Source: Flavobacterium geliluteum
GTDB taxonomy: Bacteria; Bacteroidota; Bacteroidia; Flavobacteriales; Flavobacteriaceae
Assembly (NCBI RefSeq): GCF_017948595.1
Contig: NZ_JAGFBV010000010.1
Coordinates: 61,746-125,745 of the forward strand
Length of the DNA: 64,000 nt
Direction: 5' to 3'
The notes under the pieces were generated by a model. It saw only the letters and a list, made by a program, of their open reading frames with translations. It was not told the DNA's origin and ran no database searches. This document shows, in pieces, positions 36,174-44,807 of this stretch. How positions within the stretch are numbered: position 1 is the first letter of the stretch; each line of letters starts with the position of its first letter. The position numbers and the translations under genes are program-made.

Positions 36174-37715
36174 ATGGCAAAACAAGAAGATATATTTAAG
36201 AATGTGGTTTCGCACGCAAAAGAGTACGGATTTATTTTTCCGTCAAGCGAAGTATACGATGGATTGAGTGCAGTGTATGATTATGCACAAAATGGCGTCG
36301 AGTTAAAAAAGAATATCCGTGAATATTGGTGGAAATCAATGGTTCAGATGAATGAAAATATTGTTGGCCTTGATGCTGCAATATTGATGCATCCAACAAC
36401 CTGGAAAGCTTCAGGCCACGTTGATGCTTTCAATGATCCGTTAATTGATAATAAAGATTCTAAAAAAAGATATAGAGCAGACGTTTTGGTTGAAGATTAT
36501 GCTGAAAAGCTTAATGTAAAAGCAAAAAAAGAAATCGAAAAAGCAAAAGAACGTTTTGGTGATGCCTTTAATGAGCAGGAATTTATCACGACTAATGCGC
36601 GTGTTGTTGAATACCTTGCAAAAGAAAGAGAAATTCTGGAAAGATTAGCCCGATCTTTAGGAAACGAAGATTTGGCTGATGTTAAAGCTTTAATTGAAGA
36701 ACTCGAAATTGCAGATCCTGAAACGGGTTCAAGAAACTGGACCGATGTAAAGCAATTCAACTTAATGTTCGGAACCAAACTTGGTGCTTCTGCAGATTCT
36801 GCAATGGATTTGTATTTGCGTCCGGAAACGGCACAGGGTATTTTTGTAAATTTCTTAAACGTGCAAAAATCGGGTCGTATGAAGGTTCCTTTTGGAATTG
36901 CACAAACAGGTAAAGCGTTTAGAAATGAGATTGTTGCAAGACAATTTATTTTCCGTATGCGTGAATTTGAACAAATGGAAATGCAATTTTTTGTGCGTCC
37001 AGGTGATGAAATGCAATGGTACCAACACTGGAAAGAAACCCGTTTGAAATGGCACTTGTCTCTCGGTCTTGGAAAACAGAATTACCGTTTTCACGATCAC
37101 GAAAAATTAGCGCATTACGCAAATGCAGCAGCAGATATCGAGTTTAATTTTCCTTTTGGTTTTAAAGAATTAGAAGGAATTCACTCAAGAACTGATTTTG
37201 ATTTAAAAGCACACGAGCAATTTTCGGGTAGAAAATTACAATATTTTGATGCAGAATTGAATCAGAATTACGTGCCTTACGTAGTAGAAACTTCAGTAGG
37301 ATTAGACCGTATGTTCTTGGCTGTTTTTGCAACATCATTGCAGGAAGAAGCTTTAGAAGACGGCTCTACCAGAACAGTTTTAAAATTACCGGCCGTTTTG
37401 GCGCCAACAAAAGCAGCCGTTTTACCCTTGGTTAAAAAAGACGGTTTGCCAGAAATCGCTAAAAAAATCATGGATGATTTGAAATGGGATTTCAATGTGG
37501 CGTATGATGAGAAAGATGCTGTAGGACGTCGTTACAGAAGACAAGATGCTTTGGGAACTCCGTTTTGTATCACAGTAGATCACCAAACTATCGAAGACGA
37601 AACGGTTACTATTCGCCATAGAGATACCATGAAACAAGATCGTGTTAAAATAACCGAGCTAAAAGATATTATCGAAAATGAAGTTTCGATGAAAAACTGG
37701 TTGATGAAAATGTAA
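36174..37715 (+). CDS. glyS: Glycyl-tRNA synthetase, single-chain type
   Basis: The 513-residue class II synthetase charges tRNA-Gly. It is the dimeric alpha2 type, not the bacterial GlyQ/GlyS tetramer. The N-terminus has YGFIFPSSEVYDGLSAVYDYA and HPTTWKASGHVDAF. Motif 2 is in KVPFGIAQTGKAFRNEI with the FRNE core, followed by FRMREFEQMEMQFF. Motif 3 is ETSVGLDRMFLA with GLDR. The C-terminal anticodon-binding domain begins near KLPAVLAPTKAAVLPL. Length and motifs are normal. It ends at a strong terminator. Confidence 0.97.
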   Translation: MAKQEDIFKNVVSHAKEYGFIFPSSEVYDGLSAVYDYAQNGVELKKNIREYWWKSMVQMNENIVGLDAAILMHPTTWKASGHVDAFNDPLIDNKDSKKRYRADVLVEDYAEKLNVKAKKEIEKAKERFGDAFNEQEFITTNARVVEYLAKEREILERLARSLGNEDLADVKALIEELEIADPETGSRNWTDVKQFNLMFGTKLGASADSAMDLYLRPETAQGIFVNFLNVQKSGRMKVPFGIAQTGKAFRNEIVARQFIFRMREFEQMEMQFFVRPGDEMQWYQHWKETRLKWHLSLGLGKQNYRFHDHEKLAHYANAAADIEFNFPFGFKELEGIHSRTDFDLKAHEQFSGRKLQYFDAELNQNYVPYVVETSVGLDRMFLAVFATSLQEEALEDGSTRTVLKLPAVLAPTKAAVLPLVKKDGLPEIAKKIMDDLKWDFNVAYDEKDAVGRRYRRQDALGTPFCITVDHQTIEDETVTIRHRDTMKQDRVKITELKDIIENEVSMKNWLMKM

Positions 37716-37736
37716 TTTTTCAAAACTATTCAAGAC

Positions 37737-37772
37737 ATCCCAAATTCCGTTACGGAGTTTGGGATTTTTTTT
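37737..37772 (+). terminator. Terminator after glyS
   Basis: ATCCCAAATTCCG (37737-37749) pairs with CGGAGTTTGGGAT (37753-37765) with a small internal mismatch, followed by a T run. Confidence 0.85.
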
Positions 37773-37817
37773 TGGCTTTACTTTTGTGCATAAATTTTAT
37801 TACATTTATGCGCTTTG

Positions 37818-37846
37818 TCGACTATATTTGCATTTGGTCGATTATA
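37818..37846 (+). promoter_or_regulatory. Direct repeats at the LytTR gene promoter
   Basis: TCGACTATA (37818-37826) and TCGATTATA (37838-37846) lie 20 bp apart in the same orientation, each preceded by TTTG. They surround a -7 element TATATTTG (37823-37830). LytTR proteins bind 9-bp direct repeats spaced about two helical turns, so this is a candidate autoregulatory site. Confidence 0.45.
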
Positions 37847-37924
37847 GGACAGTTTAAATGATTTCAAATCGTAATCATGCTACTTTTAGTCTACTGTAAA
37901 CCGTAAATCAATACGCCAATAAAC

Positions 37925-38722
37925 TTGAAAAAGTATTCGTACATAATCGTAGACGAGAGTGCTGAAAGTATCTTAAAAACCAAATCGCTTTTGGATGGTT
38001 TTGCAGAGTTTAGCTATTTGGCTGCGGGCGAGAATTATCGGGACGGCCTTAGTTTGGTTTTAGAACATCAGCCGGAACTTATTTTTCTCGAAATTGATCC
38101 CGAAAATGCTGAAACTCACTTATCGTTTTCTTTTATCAACGAATTGCATCGTTTTTTAATTCATATCCCTAAAATAATTATAATAACTTCTAAAAAAGAC
38201 AAGGCTTTTGAAGCTATTCAATATCAGGTTTTTGATTATATTCTAAAGCCTTTAGGCAGGGTAGATGTGATGAAAACCATTTTGAAACTGCATAAAATTG
38301 CCTTTGAAGCATATCCGATGCAATTGAGTCTTGAGCCCGCTTTGATGACATCACCAGTTGTCAAAAGAGAAAAACAATTGATAATTTGTGTAAAATCGTA
38401 TGGAGATTATCGTTATCTGAGAGCAGCCGATATTTGCTATTTTCAGGCCGATAATAACTCTACCGATATTTATATGAATTCGGGCGAAATGATTACTGCA
38501 TTCAAGACACTTAAACATTTTGAGGCTATTTTGTCAAGTCCTTTTGTTAGAATACATAACAGCTATATTATCAACATCAATTATATCGCCAGAATACATA
38601 ACGGAAACTCAGTCTGTTATATCAAAAATTCGCCTAAAAAAATTCCTTTCTCTAAAACATATAAGTCTAATGTTGATCTTATTATTACAGAATTTTCAAA
38701 AGGAAATTATATTGAGGTCTAA
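37925..38722 (+). CDS. LytTR-type response regulator with substituted phosphoacceptor
   Basis: The protein has 265 residues (TTG start). The N-terminal receiver-like domain keeps the acidic pair Asp10-Glu11 (IIVDES), Thr88 (IIITSKK) and Lys108 (DYILKPL). The phosphoacceptor position, normally LFLDI, reads LIFLEID, with Glu56 in place of Asp. The C-terminal LytTR DNA-binding domain (~150-260) contains VKSYGDYRYLRAADICYFQADNN, SPFVRIHNSYIINI and KKIPFSKTY. A glutamate here often mimics a permanently phosphorylated state, so the protein may act without a kinase. No LytS-type kinase is adjacent. Confidence 0.88.
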   Translation: MKKYSYIIVDESAESILKTKSLLDGFAEFSYLAAGENYRDGLSLVLEHQPELIFLEIDPENAETHLSFSFINELHRFLIHIPKIIIITSKKDKAFEAIQYQVFDYILKPLGRVDVMKTILKLHKIAFEAYPMQLSLEPALMTSPVVKREKQLIICVKSYGDYRYLRAADICYFQADNNSTDIYMNSGEMITAFKTLKHFEAILSSPFVRIHNSYIININYIARIHNGNSVCYIKNSPKKIPFSKTYKSNVDLIITEFSKGNYIEV

Positions 38723-38761
38723 AAATTAAATATTTACACGTTTTTAACACTCATTCACTAT

Positions 38762-38787
38762 CATTTGGGGGTATTTTACCACAAATG
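38762..38787. promoter_or_regulatory. Imperfect palindrome upstream of the small secreted peptide
   Basis: CATTTGGGGGTA (38762-38773) is opposed by TACCACAAATG (38777-38787), an imperfect inverted repeat of operator size. It lies 110 bp before the peptide gene. Its left half resembles the 20-bp motif at 18286 and 25769. Confidence 0.45.
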
Positions 38788-38897
38788 CTAATTTTTGTGC
38801 AAGAAAATCTCGATTTAGGTTTTAGTTTTACATCAGAGAATTAGCGCTAAGCTACTCATTTAAAAAGATTTATAAAACTAAAATAAAACCTCAAATC

Positions 38898-39149
38898 ATG
38901 AAAAAAACAGCCTTAACAATCGGATTATTTTCTTTAGTAATGGTATTAACTTCTTTTGCTTCACCAGAGGTAGTTACAAGTACAACCCCAATCATGGATG
39001 CTGGTATTAACGAAGGATATACAGTAGTAACTAGAAAACTTGATGTAGAGAAAGTGGGGTCAAAAAGCACAGAAGTTGCACTAAAATCGTTAATAGCTAT
39101 TGAAGACAATGGAGGCGGTTCTACAGGCGGCGGAAGAAAATTAGATTAA
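38898..39149 (+). CDS. Small secreted peptide, unknown
   Basis: The 83-residue protein has a clear signal peptide (LTIGLFSLVMVLTSFA, cleavage near ASPE). The short mature part ends in a glycine-rich tail, EDNGGGSTGGGRKLD. No family is recognised. It lies between a LytTR regulator and a sensor kinase operon, followed by a T-rich hairpin (AGGTTGTC...GACAGCC, 39172-39195). The position would suit a signalling peptide, but nothing in the sequence proves it. Confidence 0.6.
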   Translation: MKKTALTIGLFSLVMVLTSFASPEVVTSTTPIMDAGINEGYTVVTRKLDVEKVGSKSTEVALKSLIAIEDNGGGSTGGGRKLD

Positions 39150-39248
39150 AAAAATATACCTCAAAATAGTAAAGGTTGTCAATTTTTTGACAGCCTTTTT
39201 TTTTGTGTTCATAGTTTTAGTATTTTTGATTAAACTCAAACGCTGCAA

Positions 39249-41306
39249 TTGAAAAATAAGTACCAAATACTATTGTTTTTATTTTTTATTTTATGGGCTT
39301 GTTCCAAAAAAAATAATTCGAATGAAAAGATAACTTCTCCCGAAGATAGCCTCTCCACGTATCTTTCTTTGGCCAACGATATTAATTTGCCTCTCGAGTT
39401 TAAGCATAAATACAATCAGAAAGCTTTTAATGTTATCATCAGTCAGGATAATGATTCTTTAAATAGAGTAAATCTTTTTAAAGTAGCCAATCGCTATTAT
39501 AATATGAGCGATTGGAAAGCCTACAAAGACATCACAGAGATCGTTTTGGAGCGGTCTATTAGCAGCAAAGATTCTGCAAATATGGCCAAAGCCTACACGT
39601 ATCTCGGCGATTATTACGGTTCACGGTCTGTTGCAGATAGTGCGTTTCTACACTATTTTAGAGCAGAAAAACTTTATTTAAGGATTGGAGATCATTATAA
39701 TCTGGCCAAAGCTTTTATGAGCAAAGCGAGTTTGCAATATAACGAAGGCATTTTTTTTGAAAGTGAAATAGCCGTTTTTAAGGCTCTAAGCAACTTAAAA
39801 GGATTAAAAAATGTAAACGATCAGTTGTATGAATGTTATAATCTTTTGGGGCTTTTGTACAATGAAAGAGAGGAATATGATAAGGCTTTAGAGTTTCAGA
39901 ATAAAGCTTTGGAGGTGTTGCAAGATAAGTCGATACCATCAGAATTACAGTTAAGGGCAACTTCATACAACAATATAGGTTTTGTATATTTTAGTAAACG
40001 AAATTACAGGCGAGCTAAGTTTTTCTTTGAAAAAGGTTTGGCAGAAAATAATCTGTTTAAAGAAAAAACTATTTTGTACGCAATTCTACTGGATAATATT
40101 GCTTATTGTAATTTCAAATTGAATGAAGATAAAGATTTACCGGAACAATTTTTTACTGCTTTAAAAATTAGGGATAGTTTGGGATTAAAGGCGGGAATAA
40201 TTTCGAGTAAAATTCATTTGTCTGAATATTTTTCTTCTAAGAAAGATACTTTAAGAGCCATACAATATAGCAAGCAGGCACTTTTAATGTCAAGAAATTC
40301 AAATAGATTGCGCAATACTCTTGAGGCGCTCAAGCAACTTGCTATTGTTGATCCCGAAAATGCTTCGGCCTATTCTAAGGAATACATCAAACTCAATGAA
40401 CAAATGCTCAAAGCCGAGCGCGTCATTGGGGAAAAATTCTCTCGTATTGAATACGAAACCAATGAAATTAAAAGCGAAAATTCAAATCTGGAAGTTCAAA
40501 ACAGAACATTGGTTTATGTTTTTAGTTTTTGTACGCTAATTGGACTGTTTTTTTACATTTATAAAACACAACAAGCCAAAAACCGAGAACTTATTTTTAA
40601 ACAACAGCAGCAAATAGCCAATGAAGATATCTATAATTTGATGATCTCTCAGCAAAAAGAGATTGAGGCTACTAGAATTAGAGAAAAGAAAAAGGTCGCA
40701 CAGGAATTACACGACGGTGTTCTGGGCAGAATGTTCGGAATTAGGATAAGCCTGGATAGTCTCAATAAAATAGACGAAGAGCTTGCTGCGCCTAAAAGAA
40801 AAAAATATTTGGCAGAGTTAAAAAATATAGAACAGGATATTAGAGAAATTTCTCACGACTTAAGTAGGGAAAAGTCAGAATTAATTAATAACTTTATTCT
40901 TATTTTGACAAAACTCTTTGAAGACCAAAGAAATACGTATAATTCGGAGTTGATAATATCGATGGATTCTCATATCAATTGGGATTTGGTGAGTAATACA
41001 ATAAAAATCAATTTATACCGTATTATTCAGGAGGCTTTACAGAATTGTAATAAGTATGCAAATGCAACAACAATTTCAATCGAATTTAAAAGCGAGATTA
41101 ATCATTTGGTGCTTTCAATTTCTGATGATGGAGTTGGGTTTAACCCTAAAAAAGCAAAAAAAGGGATAGGCTTGCAAAACATTTTTTATCGAACCGAGGA
41201 ATGTTTGGGAGTTGTAAGCATCAATTCTAGTAAAAACGAAGGAACCTTGATTACGATTAAGATTCCTATAGATCAAAAAATTAACCTACAAACAAATGAT
41301 AGCTGA
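39249..41306 (+). CDS. TPR-containing sensor histidine kinase (NarX/UhpB type)
   Basis: The 685-residue protein starts at TTG. The N-terminus has a signal/lipobox-like end (ILWACSKKN, Cys18), so the sensor part lies outside the cytoplasm. Residues ~60-380 form tetratricopeptide repeats (NLLGLLYNEREEYDKALEFQNKAL, NNIGFVYFSKRNYRRAKFFFEKGL in parts). A membrane segment follows (LVYVFSFCTLIGLFFYIY, ~420-438). The HisKA_3 box has phospho-acceptor His488 in AQELHDGVLGRMFG. The HATPase domain has QEALQNCNKYANA and SDDGVGFNP plus GIGLQNI. It overlaps the response regulator gene by 11 bp, so the two are a cognate pair. Confidence 0.93.
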   Translation: MKNKYQILLFLFFILWACSKKNNSNEKITSPEDSLSTYLSLANDINLPLEFKHKYNQKAFNVIISQDNDSLNRVNLFKVANRYYNMSDWKAYKDITEIVLERSISSKDSANMAKAYTYLGDYYGSRSVADSAFLHYFRAEKLYLRIGDHYNLAKAFMSKASLQYNEGIFFESEIAVFKALSNLKGLKNVNDQLYECYNLLGLLYNEREEYDKALEFQNKALEVLQDKSIPSELQLRATSYNNIGFVYFSKRNYRRAKFFFEKGLAENNLFKEKTILYAILLDNIAYCNFKLNEDKDLPEQFFTALKIRDSLGLKAGIISSKIHLSEYFSSKKDTLRAIQYSKQALLMSRNSNRLRNTLEALKQLAIVDPENASAYSKEYIKLNEQMLKAERVIGEKFSRIEYETNEIKSENSNLEVQNRTLVYVFSFCTLIGLFFYIYKTQQAKNRELIFKQQQQIANEDIYNLMISQQKEIEATRIREKKKVAQELHDGVLGRMFGIRISLDSLNKIDEELAAPKRKKYLAELKNIEQDIREISHDLSREKSELINNFILILTKLFEDQRNTYNSELIISMDSHINWDLVSNTIKINLYRIIQEALQNCNKYANATTISIEFKSEINHLVLSISDDGVGFNPKKAKKGIGLQNIFYRTEECLGVVSINSSKNEGTLITIKIPIDQKINLQTNDS

Positions 41307-41997
41307 ACTAAACCCACCGTCCATTTCGCAATTAATCCAGCGAAATATCCTAATAGTAGACGACCATCCGTTTATTATCGAAGGATACAAAAATGCGATT
41401 ACCCGCTACAAACCAAAAGGGTATGAGTTTTTTATTTGGCAAGCCAACGATTGTAAGTCTGCTTATGATCTTTTGGAAGATTCGAAAACGCCTCAGTTTG
41501 ATATTGCTTTTCTTGACATAAGTATGCCCGCTTATGATGAAAAAGAAATATTTTCCGGCGAAGATTTGGCAAAATTAATTCTTAAGAAAATGCCCGACTG
41601 TAAGATTATTTTGCTCACTATGTATACAGAATTACTCAAAATCAAGACGATTATCAGAACCATTAACCCCAGTGGACTCATTATCAAAAATGACTTGACT
41701 TTTGACGAGCTTCTTTTTGCATTTGATAAAATAATGAAAGGAAACAGGTATTATAGCCAATCTGTTGTAAAAATGCTCAATCAGTCGCCTCATAATTCGA
41801 TCGAAATTGATCAGTTTGATAAACAAATATTATTTCATTTATCAAAAGGAACTCAAACCGAAGAAATGCCGCAATACATTCCGATTTCTTTGAATGCAAT
41901 TGAACGCAGAAAAATTAATTTGAAAGAATTACTAAAAATCAAAACCGGAGAAGATGTCGATCTGGTGAAAGAAGCCAAAAGTAAAGGACTTTTTTAA
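41296..41997 (+). CDS. Response regulator, NarL/FixJ-like
   Basis: The 233-residue protein has a complete receiver domain: LIVDDHPF with the acidic pair, phosphoacceptor Asp74 in AFLDISMP, LLTMYTE, and the lysine in GLIIKND. The C-terminal ~65 residues (DQFDKQILFHLSKGTQTEEM... ISLNAIERRKINLKELL) are a weak but recognisable LuxR-type helix-turn-helix. It is translationally coupled to the TPR kinase by an 11-bp overlap. Targets are unknown; the palindrome at 38762 near the secreted-peptide gene is one candidate. Confidence 0.9.
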   Translation: MIAELNPPSISQLIQRNILIVDDHPFIIEGYKNAITRYKPKGYEFFIWQANDCKSAYDLLEDSKTPQFDIAFLDISMPAYDEKEIFSGEDLAKLILKKMPDCKIILLTMYTELLKIKTIIRTINPSGLIIKNDLTFDELLFAFDKIMKGNRYYSQSVVKMLNQSPHNSIEIDQFDKQILFHLSKGTQTEEMPQYIPISLNAIERRKINLKELLKIKTGEDVDLVKEAKSKGLF

Positions 41998-42000
41998 ATA

Positions 42001-42031
42001 AAAAACGACATCTTATCTGATGTCGTTTTTT
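42001..42031. terminator. Terminator between the response regulator and thiL
   Basis: AAAAACGACATC (42001-42012) pairs perfectly with GATGTCGTTTTT (42019-42030); works in both directions. Confidence 0.9.
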
Positions 42032-42047
42032 GTTTCAGGCATTTTTT

Positions 42048-43094
42048 TTATTCGCTTAAAGCGTCCCATCCTCTTGCTTTTAGCGGAATTTGAGTATTGG
42101 CTCTCGTGACCAAATTGATTCCTTCGCTTTCGTGAGCCATGTGACCAATAACCGAGAAATTTGGATTTCCTTTTATTTTATCAAAATCATTGATATCTAT
42201 AGTAAACAGCAATTCGTAATCTTCTCCACCATTGATGGCAACGGTAGTACTATCAATATTAAATTCTTCGCAAGTCGAAATAAATTGCGGATCCAGAGGC
42301 AATTTGTCTTCGTATAAATTGCAACCCACATTAGATTGTTTGCATAAATGAATGATTTCTGAAGACAATCCGTCTGAAATATCAATCATAGACGTTGGTT
42401 TTATTTCGAGTGCGTGCAACAAAGTGCGTACATCTTTTCGGGCTTCCGGTTTTAACTGACGTTCAATTAGATATGTGTAAAGATCTAAATCGGGCTGACT
42501 GTTTGGATTGACTTGAAAAACTTGTTTTTCGCGTTCTAAAACCTGTAATCCCATGTAGGCAGCACCAATATCGCCTGTAACAACCAAAAGATCGGTTGCT
42601 TTGGCGCCGTTTCTGTAAACTAGCTCGTCTTCGCTGGCTTCTCCAATAGCGGTAATGCTAATAATCAATCCTTTTTGCGATGAGGTCGTGTCGCCACCAA
42701 CAACATCTACTTTATATTCGTTTGCAGCGTGCGTAATGCCTTCAAAAAGTTCTTCTAGGGCTTCTAGAGGGAAACGATTAGAAACGGCAACAGAAACCGT
42801 TATTTGCGTTGCTTTGGCATTCATGGCACAAATGTCAGAGATGTTAACCACCACTGCTTTGTAACCTAAATGTTTTAAGGGCATATAAGCCAAGTCAAAA
42901 TGTACGCCTTCGATCAATAAATCGGTAGAAACGACTACTTTTTTATCTTTAAAATCTAGAACAGCAGCATCATCGCCAATGCTTTTTAGTGTCGATGCCT
43001 GTTTTACATCAAAGTTTTTGGTCAAATGTTCAATAAGGCCAAACTCGCCTAATTGTGCTATACTGGTACGTTGTGGGTTTTTATCTTCAATCAT
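42048..43094 (-). CDS. thiL: Thiamine-monophosphate kinase
   Basis: The 348-residue ATP-dependent kinase makes thiamine diphosphate from thiamine monophosphate. Family marks are the N-terminal LGEFGLIEHLT, IGDDAAVLDF with metal-binding aspartates, STDLLIEGVHFD, NISDICAMNA, VVGGDTTSS and DISDGLSSEI. Complete length. It stands alone on the minus strand, divergent from the PfkB kinase. A minus-strand -7 match, TACCTTTG, lies at 43131-43124. Confidence 0.96.
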   Translation of the reverse strand: MIEDKNPQRTSIAQLGEFGLIEHLTKNFDVKQASTLKSIGDDAAVLDFKDKKVVVSTDLLIEGVHFDLAYMPLKHLGYKAVVVNISDICAMNAKATQITVSVAVSNRFPLEALEELFEGITHAANEYKVDVVGGDTTSSQKGLIISITAIGEASEDELVYRNGAKATDLLVVTGDIGAAYMGLQVLEREKQVFQVNPNSQPDLDLYTYLIERQLKPEARKDVRTLLHALEIKPTSMIDISDGLSSEIIHLCKQSNVGCNLYEDKLPLDPQFISTCEEFNIDSTTVAINGGEDYELLFTIDINDFDKIKGNPNFSVIGHMAHESEGINLVTRANTQIPLKARGWDALSE

Positions 43095-43233
43095 TTTTCT
43101 AAATCCAAATGGTTTTTATCAGACAAAGGTACAAAGTTGTAAAGGTTTTTGTCTAATTTTAAAAGAAATCCCTTTGCATTCTTGGTTTAGGATTTGATTT
43201 TTTCGCATCTTTAAAGTTGAATTAAAATAGTAT

Positions 43234-44169
43234 ATGATGAAAAACTTTGATATTGTTACCCTTACGGTGAATCCTTCTATTGATAAAAGCACTCATTTTT
43301 CGGGATTGATTGCCGAACAAAAAATAAGATGCCAAACGCCTCTGTTTGATGCTGGCGGTGGCGGAATAAATGTTTCGAAAGCTATTTCCCGCTTGGGCGG
43401 AAGTTCGTTGGCTGTATTCACTTCTGGCGGAGCGGTGGGCGAAATGTTGCAAGATTTAGTATCCAAAGAAAATATTGAGTTTGAAAGCATAACAACAAAA
43501 TCTGCAACACGCGAAAATTTTATTGCCGTAGATGATCATACCAATTCGCAATACCGTTTTGGATTTACAGGAGGGAGTTTGTCGGAAACTGAAAGTAAAG
43601 CGGTTTTGGACACAATTTCGAATCTAAAACCAAAGTTTTTAGTTGCCAGCGGAAGTCTGAATGAAGGTTTGGGAGATGATTTTTATCAAAAAGTAGCACA
43701 AATTGCCCAAGCGTCGCATTCAAAATTAATAATAGATACTTCTGGAGCAGCATTGCAGAAAGTGCTTGAAGTGGGTGCGTACCTCATTAAACCCAATGTG
43801 GGAGAGCTGGCTAAACTTATTGGAGTGGAAAGACTGGAAATGGAGGAAGTAAACGAAGCCGCACAAAAAATTATTGCCAAAGGCGGTGCCGAAATTGTAG
43901 TGGTTTCGCTCGGGCCTCAAGGCGCAGTGCTGGTTACTAAAGAGGTTTATGAATATGTACCTGCGCCCAATGTGGCTAAAAAAAGTACGGTTGGCGCTGG
44001 TGATAGTATGGTAGGCGGAATGGTGTGGGCATTGTCTCAGAATAAAAACCTGAAAGAAGTGATTCGCTGGGGAGTGGCCTGTGGTTCTGCCGCAACAATG
44101 AACGAAGGGACTCAATTGTTTAAAGAAAATGATGCCAAACGTTTGTTTGAATGGTTGAAAAATAAATAA
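43234..44169 (+). CDS. PfkB-family sugar kinase (1-phosphofructokinase-like)
   Basis: The 311-residue protein belongs to the ribokinase/PfkB fold, closest in feel to 6-phosphofructokinase 2, tagatose-6-phosphate kinase and 1-phosphofructokinase. The N-terminus has VTLTVNPSIDKS. The substrate glycine loop is DAGGGGINVSKAISRLGG, then VASGSLNEG and KPNVGELAKLIG. The anion hole with catalytic aspartate is STVGAGDSMVGG. The exact sugar phosphate cannot be decided from sequence. Confidence 0.88.
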   Translation: MMKNFDIVTLTVNPSIDKSTHFSGLIAEQKIRCQTPLFDAGGGGINVSKAISRLGGSSLAVFTSGGAVGEMLQDLVSKENIEFESITTKSATRENFIAVDDHTNSQYRFGFTGGSLSETESKAVLDTISNLKPKFLVASGSLNEGLGDDFYQKVAQIAQASHSKLIIDTSGAALQKVLEVGAYLIKPNVGELAKLIGVERLEMEEVNEAAQKIIAKGGAEIVVVSLGPQGAVLVTKEVYEYVPAPNVAKKSTVGAGDSMVGGMVWALSQNKNLKEVIRWGVACGSAATMNEGTQLFKENDAKRLFEWLKNK

Positions 44170-44200
44170 TAGAAATAGTAATAAAAAATATTTTTACTGC

Positions 44201-44216
44201 TGACAAACTGTTGTCA
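44201..44216. promoter_or_regulatory. Operator-like palindrome upstream of the DinB gene
   Basis: TGACAA-N4-TTGTCA is a perfect 6-bp inverted repeat just upstream of the -7 element TAATTTTG (44228-44235), about where the -33 element should lie. TGACA-type palindromes fit WYL/YafY-type repressors, and such a gene (44806-45762) is the next neighbour. The link is inferred. Confidence 0.45.
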
Positions 44217-44263
44217 CCAACCCTCAATAATTTTGGAGTATTAAAATATAAAACTTTAAAATC

Positions 44264-44743
44264 ATGAAAACATTAGCAGCGCAAGTAATTACTTCAGAAG
44301 ATTTGTTGAAACATTGGCAAGGTCATCGCAACCTTACCCGTCGTTTAATTGAATTGTTTCCTGAGAAAGATTTTTTTGAATTTTCGATAGGAGGTATGAG
44401 ACCTTTCTCTCAGTTGGTTGATGAACTTCTGGCAATTGCCGGTCCGGGTCTAAAAGCAATTGTAAGCCGTGAAGTGCAACCGTATACGGAAAGTCCTGAA
44501 AAATTAATTTTTAAAGCGCAATATCTTCAAAAATGGGACGAAGCAACAGCTCAAATCAATGAGTTGTGGGAAAAATTGAGCATCGAAGATTTTAATGAAA
44601 CGTTTAATCTTTTTGGGCAGTATGAATTTCCGGTTATCCAGAACATTCTTTACTTTATTGATAATGAAGTGCATCATCGTGGGCAAGCTTATGTGTACCT
44701 GAGAGCTTTAGGTATTGAACCTCCTTTTTTCTGGGAGAGATAA
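44264..44743 (+). CDS. DinB family protein
   Basis: The 159-residue protein fits the four-helix DinB/YfiT fold. The metal-binding histidines appear as HWQGH near residue 18 and EVHHRGQAYVYLRALG near 140. The C-terminal HHRGQ is the strongest family mark. DinB-like enzymes are mostly metal-dependent thiol transferases of uncertain substrate. It ends at a bidirectional terminator facing the WYL regulator. Confidence 0.87.
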   Translation: MKTLAAQVITSEDLLKHWQGHRNLTRRLIELFPEKDFFEFSIGGMRPFSQLVDELLAIAGPGLKAIVSREVQPYTESPEKLIFKAQYLQKWDEATAQINELWEKLSIEDFNETFNLFGQYEFPVIQNILYFIDNEVHHRGQAYVYLRALGIEPPFFWER

Positions 44744-44765
44744 ATTGTTGCCGTTTTGCATTCTA

Positions 44766-44807
44766 AAAAAACACCTAAAGAGATAGCTTTTTCTTTAGGT
44801 GTTTTTT
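44766..44807. terminator. Bidirectional terminator between dinB-like and WYL genes
   Basis: AAAAACACCTAAAG and CTTTAGGTGTTTTT form a perfect stem of about 15 bp with a 12-nt loop. The right arm overlaps the end of the WYL gene. Confidence 0.85.

Noticed and set aside
43726..44115. Minus-strand 129-codon frame inside the PfkB gene
   Set aside because: It is antisense to a well-conserved kinase and has His/Phe-rich composition typical of an antisense frame.
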